A stretch of 40,691 nucleotides of DNA from Alistipes sp. (GTDB lineage: Bacteria; Bacteroidota; Bacteroidia; Bacteroidales; Rikenellaceae): assembly GCA_017630735.1 (NCBI GenBank), contig JAGBUS010000042.1:1-40691 (forward strand), written 5' to 3'. The notes under the pieces were generated by a model. That model was not told where the DNA came from. It saw nothing but the letters and a program-made list of their open reading frames with translations, and did no database searches. Position 1 is the stretch's first letter, and each line of letters opens with the position of its first letter. Position numbers and translations under genes: made by a program. Of the stretch, positions 25,240 through 33,557 are shown piece after piece.

Positions 25240-25277
25240 CCTTACTTTTCAGTTTTCACCTTTCACTTTTCACTTCT
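25240..25277 (-). repeat. GTGAAAR heptamer tract R5, containing the ftsH stop
   Basis: Read on the minus strand: AGTGAAAAGTGAAAGGTGAAA and diverged units. The ftsH stop (25263-25265) is the TGA of one heptamer, and the preceding codons (AGT GAA AAG) encode the terminal SEK of FtsH. Confidence 0.7.
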
Positions 25278-27185
25278 CTTCTGCGCTGCCTCACCGAGGA
25301 TAGACTCTATATCCTCAGAGAAGATAGTCTCCTTGTCGAGGAGCATATCTGCCATACGCTCGATATTCTCACGCTCAGCCTCCACAATCGTGCGAGCCAT
25401 TGCCACAGCCTCGTCAACAATACGACGAACCTCGTCATCAATAACCTCTGCTGTGCGCTCTGAGAATGGCTTCTTGAAGGCATCGCCACCCGAAACATCA
25501 TAGAAGCTTACATTACCCACCTTCTCACTCATGCCATAGTATGCCACCATAGCATAAGCCGTCTTTGTTGTGCGCTCCAAATCGTTCAACGCACCCGTAG
25601 ATGTTACATCCATAAGCATCTGCTCGGCAACACGTCCTGCCACCAAACCAGCCAGCTTATGACGGAAATGCTCTAAATTATGGTTTACACGCTCCTCGGG
25701 TAAATACCATGTAGCTCCAAGTGAGCGACCACGAGGTATGATTGTAACCTTCAACACAGGATCGCAATGCTCCAAACGCCACATAACGGTAGCATGTCCC
25801 GACTCATGGATCGCCGTAGAGCGACGCTCGGTAGCCGTCATAGGCATATTTCTACGCTCCAAGCCACCTACGATACGGTCGATAGCAGCGAGGAAATCCG
25901 CCTGCTCCACAACATCCTTATCATGACGTGCTGCGATAAGAGCAGCCTCGTTACATACGTTAGCGATATCGGCACCTGCAAAGCCTGGAGTCTGCTTTGC
26001 GAGGAACTCTCTATCAAGCTTATCATCAAGCTTCAACTTACGGAGGTGTACATCGAAAATCTCCTTACGCTCCTTAACATCTGGAAGTCCCACCTCAATC
26101 TGACGGTCGAAACGTCCAGCACGCATAAGTGCCTTATCGAGGATATCTACACGATTGGTAGCAGCCAACACGATAACGCCAGCATTTGTCTGGAAACCAT
26201 CCATCTCTGTGAGGAGCTGATTGAGAGTATTCTCGCGCTCATCATTACCCGAAAAACCAGAGTTCTTACCTCGCGCACGTCCAATGGCATCAATCTCATC
26301 GATAAACACGATACATGGAGCCACCTTCTTTGCCTGCTCAAACAAATCTCTCACTCGCGATGCACCAACACCCACGAACATCTCAACAAAATCAGAACCT
26401 GAGATAGAGAGGAAAGGCACATTAGCCTCGCCCGCAACAGCCTTCGCAAGCAATGTCTTACCTGTTCCTGGAGGGCCTGCGAGGAGTGCGCCCTTAGGTA
26501 TCTTAGCACCAAGAGCGCGATATTTGTCTGCCTTCTTTAGGAAGTCGACAATCTCCATAATCTCTATCTTAGCCTCCTCAAGACCTGCTACATCCTTAAA
26601 TGTAACTCGCTCCTTAGAGTTCTTATCCGACATCTGTGCGCGTGCCTTACCGACATTCATGATGCCACCACCTGCGCCACCACCTGCATTACGCGCCATA
26701 GAGCGCATAATAAATATCCACACGGCAATGATAAGTATCCATGGTAAGAAGTCAATAATATAGCTACCCCATCCCTTCTCCGAGCGAGCATACTTAACTA
26801 TAACCTCCTTAACATTTGGATTATTCTCCTTAGCAACAGCCTCAGCCTTAGCAATGCGCTCAGCGAAATACTGAACATCACCACCAGTATTATACACTAC
26901 CTGTGCGCCAGATAACGGCATATATTGAAAACGGTCATCAGACTTCGACAAGGCGTCGATCTTATCGCTATGAATATATATTGACGCACGCTCCTTATCC
27001 TTTACCTCGATACGCTCAACATATCCACCTTCCACAAGCTCATCGACCATATTCCAATCACCCTCAACAGGACGCGGGTCTGCGCCGCCAAACATAGAGT
27101 AGCCAATAATCACTACGGCTACCACAGCCCAAAACCACATAAAGTTGAAACGTGGTTGCAAGGGCATCTTTTTACTATTTGCCAT
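25263..27185 (-). CDS. ftsH: ATP-dependent zinc metalloprotease FtsH
   Basis: A membrane-anchored AAA+ protease (640 residues) that degrades misassembled membrane proteins and regulatory substrates. Two transmembrane helices (about 14-33 and 142-161) flank a periplasmic domain. The AAA domain has GPPGTGKT (237-244), Walker B IVFIDEID (292-299) and the second-region-of-homology [12 protein letters not shown]. The protease zinc site is HESGH (460-464), where most FtsH have HEAGH. The ATG at 27185 is preferred to a GTG two codons earlier. The C-terminus runs into a repeat that provides its stop codon. Confidence 0.97.
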   Translation of the reverse strand: MANSKKMPLQPRFNFMWFWAVVAVVIIGYSMFGGADPRPVEGDWNMVDELVEGGYVERIEVKDKERASIYIHSDKIDALSKSDDRFQYMPLSGAQVVYNTGGDVQYFAERIAKAEAVAKENNPNVKEVIVKYARSEKGWGSYIIDFLPWILIIAVWIFIMRSMARNAGGGAGGGIMNVGKARAQMSDKNSKERVTFKDVAGLEEAKIEIMEIVDFLKKADKYRALGAKIPKGALLAGPPGTGKTLLAKAVAGEANVPFLSISGSDFVEMFVGVGASRVRDLFEQAKKVAPCIVFIDEIDAIGRARGKNSGFSGNDERENTLNQLLTEMDGFQTNAGVIVLAATNRVDILDKALMRAGRFDRQIEVGLPDVKERKEIFDVHLRKLKLDDKLDREFLAKQTPGFAGADIANVCNEAALIAARHDKDVVEQADFLAAIDRIVGGLERRNMPMTATERRSTAIHESGHATVMWRLEHCDPVLKVTIIPRGRSLGATWYLPEERVNHNLEHFRHKLAGLVAGRVAEQMLMDVTSTGALNDLERTTKTAYAMVAYYGMSEKVGNVSFYDVSGGDAFKKPFSERTAEVIDDEVRRIVDEAVAMARTIVEAERENIERMADMLLDKETIFSEDIESILGEAAQKRSEK

Positions 27186-27283
27186 ACTCACTTATTAAAT
27201 TAGCAATTCGTTAATTTACAATCAATAATCACTATAGCACCAGCTGTCGCTACGGAGCACACAATGGGGCTAAATATATTCCA

Positions 27284-27321
27284 ATAGGTTTATAAAGAGA
27301 CTATACTCGCGCTAAACCTAT
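27284..27321. other. Inverted repeat between rsfS and ftsH
   Basis: ATAGGTTT (27284-27291) and AAACCTAT (27314-27321) are perfect 8-base arms with a 22-base loop. No T-run follows, so a terminator role is doubtful. Nothing else stands out in the 212-base gap, and no promoter for ftsH is clear. Confidence 0.35.
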
Positions 27322-27397
27322 CACACACCCTCACACATTACTCCTTAGAGACAACCGCACCACCGATTATCCACTAACGCACTACTAACTACGATTA

Positions 27398-27757
27398 TTA
27401 CTCACCGAACTCATAACGCTTCATAGGCGCGTCTGCCCAAAGCTCCTCAAGACGATAGAAATCACGGAGCTCTGTCTGGAAGACATGAACAATAACATCA
27501 GTATAGTCCATAGCTACCCAGAATGAGTTTTGACGACCCTCTACGCGCACTGGCCACTCACCCATAACCTCAAACACCTTATCCTCGATACCCTGTGAAA
27601 TAGCATCAACCTGTGTAGTGGAATCAGCATGGCAAACCACAAAGTGTGAGCAAATAGCACCATCAAAGCCCGAAAGGTCAAGAGATACAATACCCTTACC
27701 CTTCTTATCATCCATAGCCTCAACTATCGTGTTAATCAACTGTTCAAAATTCTCCAT
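27398..27757 (-). CDS. rsfS: Ribosomal silencing factor RsfS
   Basis: A 119-residue RsfS/Iojap protein that binds uL14 on the large ribosomal subunit and blocks subunit joining when nutrients are short. Conserved stretches are VSLDLSGFDGAICSHFVVCHADSTTQVDAIS and the core WVAMDYTDVIVHVFQTELRDFYRLEELWADAP, including the YxDVVVHxF-type motif. It heads the minus-strand run rsfS, ftsH, cdsA, psd, permease, riboflavin kinase; rsfS next to ftsH and cdsA is a common order in Bacteroidetes. A -7 palindrome lies about 90 bases upstream. Confidence 0.96.
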   Translation of the reverse strand: MENFEQLINTIVEAMDDKKGKGIVSLDLSGFDGAICSHFVVCHADSTTQVDAISQGIEDKVFEVMGEWPVRVEGRQNSFWVAMDYTDVIVHVFQTELRDFYRLEELWADAPMKRYEFGE

Positions 27758-27847
27758 AATAAAAAATTAATAATCAACTTATATTCTTACACTTAGATAA
27801 CGACAAGCACACGCCTCTACACGCGCGTAGCGTACATCGTTATACAA

Positions 27848-27863
27848 TATCTTTGCAAAGATA
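27848..27863. promoter_or_regulatory. Back-to-back TATCTTTG palindrome upstream of rsfS
   Basis: TATCTTTG (plus, 27848-27855) abuts its exact complement (27856-27863), giving a 16-base perfect palindrome of two -7 elements. The minus-strand copy suits rsfS. The plus-strand copy points into an intergenic repeat with no plus-strand gene until 29185. No clear -33 box is seen on either side. Confidence 0.5.
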
Positions 27864-27927
27864 ATAAAAAAAACTGAAAAAGGAAATAAAAAAGTGAAAG
27901 TTGCAGAGAATATGGCGCGCTATAGAG

Positions 27928-28048
27928 GTAGTAATCGGCAATTATGGGTAGTAATAGGGAACGATAGGGAGTAATAGGTAATTATAAAATACTATCCATT
28001 ATTACCCATAACTACCTATCGTTACCCATAATTACAACACTCCCCAAA
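27928..28048. repeat. 10-nt periodic hairpin tract C4
   Basis: GGGTAGTAATA, GGGAACGATA and GGGAGTAATA units repeat every 10 nt, then the C-rich complement (TACCCATAAC, TACCTATCGT, TACCCATAAT) follows. The halves can form a long stem. Confidence 0.7.
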
Positions 28049-28052
28049 CAGA

Positions 28053-28090
28053 ACAAAAATAGGACAAAATGACGCATCATTTTGTCCTAT
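28053..28090 (-). terminator. oxyR terminator
   Basis: A perfect 14-bp stem (ATAGGACAAAATGA, 28059-28072, with 28077-28090) around CGCA. On the minus strand TTTTTG follows. It lies 28 bases after the stop codon. Confidence 0.85.
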
Positions 28091-28117
28091 AAATATCCTT
28101 TCTTGAAACCTTCTAAA

Positions 28118-29020
28118 CTATCCCAAAATCTCCTGCTTTACACACTTCATAATCGTGCTACACAACGCCTCGACAATCGACAATTTTACGTATGTACGAC
28201 TCACGGCAAGAGCCACACGACGCGACGTCGCACCCTTGGCAATTGTCTTTACGCGATTACGGCGCGAGAGCGGAATAAACTCCAATGCCATCTCTGGAAT
28301 AATGGTCATACATGACGTACAATCAACCATTCTCATAAGGGTGTCCAACGAGCCTGATTCGAAGTAGAAGTGCGAAGGAATTTCGTGCGCCGCCTGACAC
28401 AACTCAAATATCTGATCACGCATACAGTTTCCTCTGCTCAACAATATAAGATCCTTAAAATCAATATCCTCTATTCGAATATTAGAACGTTCAAAGAGTG
28501 GATGAGAAGGCGACACATAAGCATAGAAATGGTCACTAAACAGATCGTGTTCCGTAATACCGTCACCACATGTTCCAGATGCAACCAAAGCAGCATCTAT
28601 ACGGTCAGTCTTCAACGCCTCGATAATATCCGCTGTTACCATCTCATGAATCTCCAACTCCACCTTTGGAAACTCCTTAATAAACGTTGGAATAAACTTA
28701 TGAAGAAGATATGGAGCAATGGTCGGAATAACACCAAGACGCATCTTTCCTGCCGTCTCACCGCGCATCTCAGCGACCGACTCACGAATATAATTATACG
28801 AGCGCAAAGCCTCGCGTGCATTCTCAATAACCACCTCGCCCACCGTGGTAGGGATAATAGGTTTCTTCGTACGATCCAGAAGCACCACGCCAAGCTCATC
28901 CTCAAGAGCCTTAATCTGCATTGAGAGTGATGGCTGAGTTACAAAACAATGCTCGGCAGCAACAGAAAAACTACCGCAATTGGCTACAGCCAAGAGATAT
29001 TCAAGCTGGATAATAGTCAT
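28118..29020 (-). CDS. oxyR: OxyR-type LysR regulator
   Basis: A 300-residue LysR-family DNA-binding protein, very likely the peroxide sensor OxyR. The N-terminal winged helix has LEYLLAVANCGSFSVAAEHCFVTQPSLSMQIKALEDELGVVLLDRTKKP (6-54). The C-terminal effector domain contains SRGNCMRDQIFELC. Its cysteines fall at residues 199 and 208, the same numbers and nine-residue spacing as the redox pair of E. coli OxyR. Expected targets (katA, ahpC, dps) are not in the window. It is a single gene with its own hairpin terminator, divergent from trpS. Confidence 0.92.
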   Translation of the reverse strand: MTIIQLEYLLAVANCGSFSVAAEHCFVTQPSLSMQIKALEDELGVVLLDRTKKPIIPTTVGEVVIENAREALRSYNYIRESVAEMRGETAGKMRLGVIPTIAPYLLHKFIPTFIKEFPKVELEIHEMVTADIIEALKTDRIDAALVASGTCGDGITEHDLFSDHFYAYVSPSHPLFERSNIRIEDIDFKDLILLSRGNCMRDQIFELCQAAHEIPSHFYFESGSLDTLMRMVDCTSCMTIIPEMALEFIPLSRRNRVKTIAKGATSRRVALAVSRTYVKLSIVEALCSTIMKCVKQEILG

Positions 29021-29051
29021 AACATTATAAGTTTTACACTTTCCTTTAGGG

Positions 29052-29059
29052 CAAAGTTA
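29052..29059 (-). promoter_or_regulatory. oxyR promoter -7 element
   Basis: TAACTTTG on the minus strand, 31 bases before the start. The -33 box is not evident. Confidence 0.45.
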
Positions 29060-29112
29060 TAAAAAAAATCTATAATTAACACTTTACTTTAGTAAATTTA
29101 ACAAAATTTTCT

Positions 29113-29120
29113 TAATTTTG
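29113..29120 (+). promoter_or_regulatory. trpS promoter -7 element
   Basis: TAATTTTG, 64 bases before the trpS start, with only a TTTA-like -33 region. The leader shows no T-box features. Confidence 0.45.
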
Positions 29121-29184
29121 TCGCCTACGAGCGTATAGATAATAAGTGTCAAACAAAATTACATAACGAATATTCACTTTTATA

Positions 29185-30306
29185 ATGGGAAAGAAGATTA
29201 TACTTACAGGAGACCGCCCAACAGGCAAGCTTCATTTAGGACATTTCGTAGGCTCATTGAGCCGTCGCGTAGAGCTTCAGAATTCAGGTCTTTACGACAA
29301 AATATTTATCATGATTGCAGATGCTCAGGCACTCACCGACAATGCAGATAATCCAGACAAAGTACGTGAGAATATTATCGAGGTTGCCCTCGACTACCTC
29401 TCTTGCGGTATTGACCCTACCAAGTCGACAATATTTATCCAGTCGTATGTTGCCGAACTTACAGAGTTAGCATTTTACTACATGAACCTCGTGACTGTAC
29501 AGCGTTTGCAGCGTAACCCTACTGTAAAGGCAGAGATTCAGATGCGCGGTTTTGCGGAGAACAACAACGAGGAGGAGAATCAGCAGCGTAAGGGTACGCC
29601 TGTAGGCTTCTTCACCTACCCTATTTCACAGGCTTCGGACATCACAGCATTCAAGGCTACTACAGTGCCTGTTGGTGCCGACCAGGAGCCTATGATTGAG
29701 CAGACACGCGAGATTGTACACAAGTTCAACTCTGTATATGGTGAGACACTTGTAGAGCCAGAGATTATGCTCCCTACAAACTCTGCATGTTTGCGTCTTC
29801 CAGGCATTGATGGCAAAGCTAAGATGTCGAAGTCACTCGGCAACTGCATCTACCTTTCAGACACTCCTGAGGATGTTAAGAAGAAGGTTATGAGTATGTA
29901 CACTGACCCTGACCACCTAAAGATTACCGACCCAGGTAAGGTTGAAGGCAACTGCGTATTTACATACCTTGATGCTTTCTCTCGCCCTGAGCACTTTGAG
30001 AAGTACCTCCCAGAGTATGAGAATCTCGATGCATTGAAGGACCACTACCGTCGTGGCGGTCTTGGTGATGTAAAGTGCAAAAAGTTGCTTATCGCAGTCT
30101 TGGAGGAGCTACTTGCCCCTATCCGCGAGCGTAGAAAGTACTACGAGCAGCATATCGAGGAGGTCTACGACATCCTTCGTCGTGGCTCAGAGGAGGCACG
30201 CGCAACAGCAGCCGACACTCTTAACGATGTACGTCGTGCAATGCGCATCAACTACTTCGAGGATCGCGAGCTCATAGAGCGTCAGGCTGCGGAGTACCGA
30301 AAGTAA
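29185..30306 (+). CDS. trpS: Tryptophanyl-tRNA synthetase
   Basis: A class I synthetase (373 residues) that charges tRNA-Trp. The ATP site motifs are HLGHF (HIGH box, 17-21) and KMSKS (213-217). ADAQALTDNADNPDKVRENIIEVALDYLSCGIDPTKS and the YPISQASDITAFKA stretch are as expected for TrpS. It is somewhat longer than the common 330-residue form owing to a charged insert NNNEEENQQRKGT after the MRGF region. The stop codon is adjacent to a GTGAAAR tract. The next gene on the strand is the ClC channel, 101 bases away, which shows no promoter of its own. Confidence 0.97.
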   Translation: MGKKIILTGDRPTGKLHLGHFVGSLSRRVELQNSGLYDKIFIMIADAQALTDNADNPDKVRENIIEVALDYLSCGIDPTKSTIFIQSYVAELTELAFYYMNLVTVQRLQRNPTVKAEIQMRGFAENNNEEENQQRKGTPVGFFTYPISQASDITAFKATTVPVGADQEPMIEQTREIVHKFNSVYGETLVEPEIMLPTNSACLRLPGIDGKAKMSKSLGNCIYLSDTPEDVKKKVMSMYTDPDHLKITDPGKVEGNCVFTYLDAFSRPEHFEKYLPEYENLDALKDHYRRGGLGDVKCKKLLIAVLEELLAPIRERRKYYEQHIEEVYDILRRGSEEARATAADTLNDVRRAMRINYFEDRELIERQAAEYRK

Positions 30307-30365
30307 AGGGGAAAGTGAAAAGTGAAAAGTGAAAAGTATGGTATCTGCGATGCAGAGTTTATTTA
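30304..30365 (+). repeat. GTGAAAR heptamer tract R6 after trpS
   Basis: It starts at the trpS TAA: GGGGAAAGTGAAAAGTGAAA units, then ATCTGCGATGCAGA (short stem) and GTTTATTTA. Confidence 0.75.
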
Positions 30366-30407
30366 AAGACCCAGAGCCTAACCATTTCACCAAAACAAAA
30401 ACTACAA

Positions 30408-32207
30408 ATGCTAAAACTCGAACAAAACATAAAGGATAGGATATATCAAATATATCTTACCATAACACACCGTCTTACAGACTCACAAACGATGGCAATA
30501 CTTGCTATCCTTGTGGGACTGTGTGCGGGTATTGGAGCCTTTATATTTAATACGCTACTTCATACCATTACCCACCTGCTTACATCGTGGACTCCAGAGG
30601 ATCAGGCACAATGGCTTTATCTTGTCTATCCTGCTATTGGTATTATTTTAGCAACTCTGTTTGTTAAGTATATCGTTAAGGATGGTATCTCGGAGGGTGT
30701 AACACGAGTGTTGTATGCCATGTCGCGTACCGACTCGCGCATCAAGGGTCATAACACATGGACCTCTATCGTTGGTGGTGCTACGACTATTGGTTTTGGT
30801 GGTTCTGTAGGTCCTGAGGCTCCTATTGTTCTTACGGGAGCAGCCATAGGTTCTAATATCGGTAAATTGGCTCGTCTCAACTACAAGAATATCACACTTC
30901 TGTTGTGTTGCGGTGCTGGTGCTGCTGTGGCTGCCGTGTTTAAGGCTCCGATTACGGGTGTTGTATTCGTGCTTGAGATTTTGATGCTTGACATCACCTC
31001 AAAGTCAATCATTCCACTGCTCATGGCATCAATGACCGCGACCATCATATCGTTGTCATTGCACGGATTCTCACCGATATATTCAGTATCACTAACCGAT
31101 AGTGATATGTTCCAGGTGGCTCATATTCCGCTATTTGCACTCCTGGGATGCTTCTGCGGTGTGATGGCATACTACTTCACATCGGTAAACTCTAAGGTCG
31201 GAGGATTCTACAAATCGATTACCGAGCAGTGGCGTAAGTGGCTCTATGCTGGCTTGTCGCTCGGTATCCTTATCTTCATCTTCCCACCTCTTTATGGTGA
31301 GGGTCACAACAGCTTTAGCTCATTGATGAATGGCGAAACAGCAGAGCTATTTAACAATACGCTCTTCTACACCTTCAACGACACAGATTGGTTTCTAATC
31401 ATCTACCTTATAGCCATCATGCTCTTTAAGGTTGTAGCCATGGCTACGACAAATGCTGCAGGTGGTGTAGGTGGTACATTTGCACCTTCGCTCTTTGTAG
31501 GTGCCTTTGCAGGTGCTTCGCTTGCTGTAATATGCCGCACGGTATTTGGCTGGGAGATATCTATCACCTCGTTTACCTTGGCGGGTATGGCAGGTGTTAT
31601 GTCGGGCGTTATGAAAGCTCCTCTTACGGCGATATTCCTTATCGCGGAGCTATCGAACGGCTACGGATTATTCATCCCGCTGATGATTGTATCGTGTATC
31701 TCATTTGCCGTTAACTTTGGTCTTGACCGTGACTCTATCTATACTAAGCAGTTGCGTATGCGTGGTGAGCTTCTCACACACGATAAGGACTCCTCTGCAT
31801 TCGTATTCCTGCGTCTCGACCAGCTTATGGAGACAGACTTTATACGTCTTCGTGAGTCGATAACCCTCGGCGACGTGGTAAACATCATCTCTAATGCTCG
31901 TCGTAACATCTTCCCTGTGGTGGATAATCAGGGTAAGCTACTCGGCGTTGTGCAGCTTGACGATCTACGTCACGACATGTTCAATCGCGAGAAATGGGGC
32001 AAGTCGATTATGCATTACATGATTCAGCCACCAGATAAGATTCTTGAGCACGAGATGATTCAGAGCATTATGCCACGCTTCGAGCAGAGCAACACATGGA
32101 TGCTTCCTGTCGTGGATAAGGAGAATCACTATTTAGGCTTCATCGCCAAGTCACAAATCCTCAACGCCTACCGCGAGGCATTGGTGAATGTATCACAGGC
32201 AGATTAA
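30408..32207 (+). CDS. ClC-type chloride channel/transporter with CBS domains
   Basis: A 599-residue membrane protein: a ClC pore domain of many helices (about 28-445) and a C-terminal pair of CBS domains (about 470-595) that may bind nucleotides. The selectivity-filter region at helix F reads GSVGPEAP (132-139), so the position of the gating glutamate of E. coli ClC (GREGP) is Val134. The N-helix motif GGVGGTFAPSLFVGAFAG is intact. Loss of the gating glutamate argues for a passive or uncoupled Cl- path, by analogy. Variants of this motif are common in Bacteroidetes ClC. It sits between two aminoacyl/translation genes with repeats on both sides. Confidence 0.93.
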   Translation: MLKLEQNIKDRIYQIYLTITHRLTDSQTMAILAILVGLCAGIGAFIFNTLLHTITHLLTSWTPEDQAQWLYLVYPAIGIILATLFVKYIVKDGISEGVTRVLYAMSRTDSRIKGHNTWTSIVGGATTIGFGGSVGPEAPIVLTGAAIGSNIGKLARLNYKNITLLLCCGAGAAVAAVFKAPITGVVFVLEILMLDITSKSIIPLLMASMTATIISLSLHGFSPIYSVSLTDSDMFQVAHIPLFALLGCFCGVMAYYFTSVNSKVGGFYKSITEQWRKWLYAGLSLGILIFIFPPLYGEGHNSFSSLMNGETAELFNNTLFYTFNDTDWFLIIYLIAIMLFKVVAMATTNAAGGVGGTFAPSLFVGAFAGASLAVICRTVFGWEISITSFTLAGMAGVMSGVMKAPLTAIFLIAELSNGYGLFIPLMIVSCISFAVNFGLDRDSIYTKQLRMRGELLTHDKDSSAFVFLRLDQLMETDFIRLRESITLGDVVNIISNARRNIFPVVDNQGKLLGVVQLDDLRHDMFNREKWGKSIMHYMIQPPDKILEHEMIQSIMPRFEQSNTWMLPVVDKENHYLGFIAKSQILNAYREALVNVSQAD

Positions 32208-32211
32208 CGAC

Positions 32212-32270
32212 GAAGTGAAAAGGGAAAAGTAAAAAGTGAAAAGTAAGGTGCGCTAAAGCGCAACATTTAT
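32212..32270 (+). repeat. GTGAAAR heptamer tract R7 after the ClC gene
   Basis: Begins five bases after the stop: GTGAAAAGGGAAAAGT and later units, then TGCGCTAAAGCGCA and a T/A-rich end. Confidence 0.75.
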
Positions 32271-32276
32271 AAAAAA

Positions 32277-32323
32277 GCGTTGCAGACACCACACCTTTCA
32301 GTTTTCACCTCACAGTTTTCACT
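32277..32323 (-). repeat. Inverted GTGAAAR tract R8, facing R7
   Basis: On the minus strand GTGAAAAC, GTGAGGTGAAAAC and GGTGTGGTGTCTGC units face R7, so R7 and R8 can pair as a long imperfect hairpin. Unlike the other inverted tracts it follows no minus-strand gene. Confidence 0.65.
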
Positions 32324-32359
32324 AAAAAAAGATAACAACAAAAAAAACGAATATAACTT

Positions 32360-33457
32360 ATGGCTTTACAATGTGGAATTGTAGGACTTCCTAACGTAGG
32401 AAAGTCAACACTTTTTAACTGTCTTTCAAACGCACGCGCTCAGGCTGCAAACTTCCCCTTCTGCACCATTGAGCCTAACGTAGGTGTTATCACCGTACCC
32501 GATGAGCGTCTCACAAAGCTCGTGGAGATTGATAACCCTAAGCGTGTAGTGCCTACGACTATTGAGATTGTAGATATCGCTGGCTTGGTGAAGGGAGCAT
32601 CTAAGGGTGAGGGTCTTGGTAATAAGTTCCTCGCAAATATCCGTAATACAAATGCTATCATCCACGTATTGCGCTGCTTCGAGAACGAGAATATCACTCA
32701 CGTGGACGGCACCGTAGATCCTGTGCGCGACAAGGGCATCATCGACACTGAGCTACAGCTTAAGGATCTTGAGACAATCGAGAACCGCATCGGCAAGTGC
32801 CAGAAGCAGGCTACCGCAGGCGATAAGATTGCAAAGCGTCAGTACGACATTCTTTGTCGCTATAAGGAGGCTTTGGAGCAGGGTCTTTCTGCTCGTACCG
32901 TAGAGCTTACAGCAGAGGAGCGTAAGACAGTATGGGACCTAAATCTCCTTACTGACAAGCCTGTTCTCTACGTATGTAACGTAGATGAGAGCGCAGCACT
33001 TACAGGTAATGAGCACACCGAGGCTGTTAAGGCAGCTATTGCATCGGAGCATGCAGAGATGCTTATCGTAGCAGCCTCAGCAGAGTCTGACATCGCTGAG
33101 CTTGAGACCTACGAGGAGCGTCAGATGTTCCTTGAGGATATGGGACTTAAGGAGTCGGGCGTAAGCCGTCTTATCAAGGCAGCATACCGTCTGCTCGACC
33201 TTCAGACATTCTTCACTACAGGTGCTGACGAGAGCCGCGCTTGGACATTCCGCCGTGGCATGAAGGCTCCAGAGACTGCAGGTATCATCCACACTGACTT
33301 CGAGCGTGGCTTCATCCGTGCCGAGGTCATCAAGTATGCCGATTACGTGGAGCTTGGCTCAGAGCGTGCTTGCCGCGAGGTAGGTAAGATTGGCATCGAG
33401 GGCAAGGAGTATGTCGTGGAGGATGGCGACATTATGCACTTCTTGTTTAATGTGTAG
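32360..33457 (+). CDS. ychF: Ribosome-binding ATPase YchF
   Basis: An Obg-family P-loop protein (365 residues) that binds the ribosome and hydrolyses ATP rather than GTP. G1 is GLPNVGKST (9-17), G3 is DIAGLVKGASKGEGLGN, and the base-specificity motif is NVDE in place of NKxD, the basis of ATP preference in this family. A coiled region follows, then the C-terminal TGS-like domain (TFRRGMKAPETAGIIHTDFERGFIRAEV). Its full length and single-copy style suggest a normal functional gene. YchF links to oxidative stress in other bacteria; here that is only inference. Confidence 0.98.
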   Translation: MALQCGIVGLPNVGKSTLFNCLSNARAQAANFPFCTIEPNVGVITVPDERLTKLVEIDNPKRVVPTTIEIVDIAGLVKGASKGEGLGNKFLANIRNTNAIIHVLRCFENENITHVDGTVDPVRDKGIIDTELQLKDLETIENRIGKCQKQATAGDKIAKRQYDILCRYKEALEQGLSARTVELTAEERKTVWDLNLLTDKPVLYVCNVDESAALTGNEHTEAVKAAIASEHAEMLIVAASAESDIAELETYEERQMFLEDMGLKESGVSRLIKAAYRLLDLQTFFTTGADESRAWTFRRGMKAPETAGIIHTDFERGFIRAEVIKYADYVELGSERACREVGKIGIEGKEYVVEDGDIMHFLFNV

Positions 33458-33462
33458 TTATT

Positions 33463-33540
33463 TTAGAGAATTTAGGGAGGCTAGTGAAATTAGTGACTAA
33501 TCCTAAACTCCCTAAACTCCTTAATCTCCCTAACTAACAA
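33463..33540. repeat. 9-nt periodic tract C5 after ychF
   Basis: TTAGGGAGGCTAGTGAAAT then C-rich units of period 9 (CTCCCTAAA, CTCCTTAAT, CTCCCTAAC). The two halves can pair and may end ychF transcripts. Confidence 0.6.
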
Positions 33541-33557
33541 CTAAAACCTTTAAGACT

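Larger units (their letters stand above)
27758..28117. other. Intergenic region between rsfS and oxyR
   Basis: These 360 bases contain no gene. They hold a palindromic pair of -7 elements, a partial GTGAAAR motif (about 27892), a long 10-nt periodic hairpin tract and the oxyR terminator. Confidence 0.75.

Noticed and set aside
25767-26763. Two plus-strand frames of 180-211 codons opposite ftsH
   Set aside because: They are antisense to the AAA and protease domains of FtsH and have no family features or promoter.
29121-29184. T-box leader before trpS
   Set aside because: The leader is about 60 bases with no specifier stem or antiterminator sequence; the same holds for gltX.
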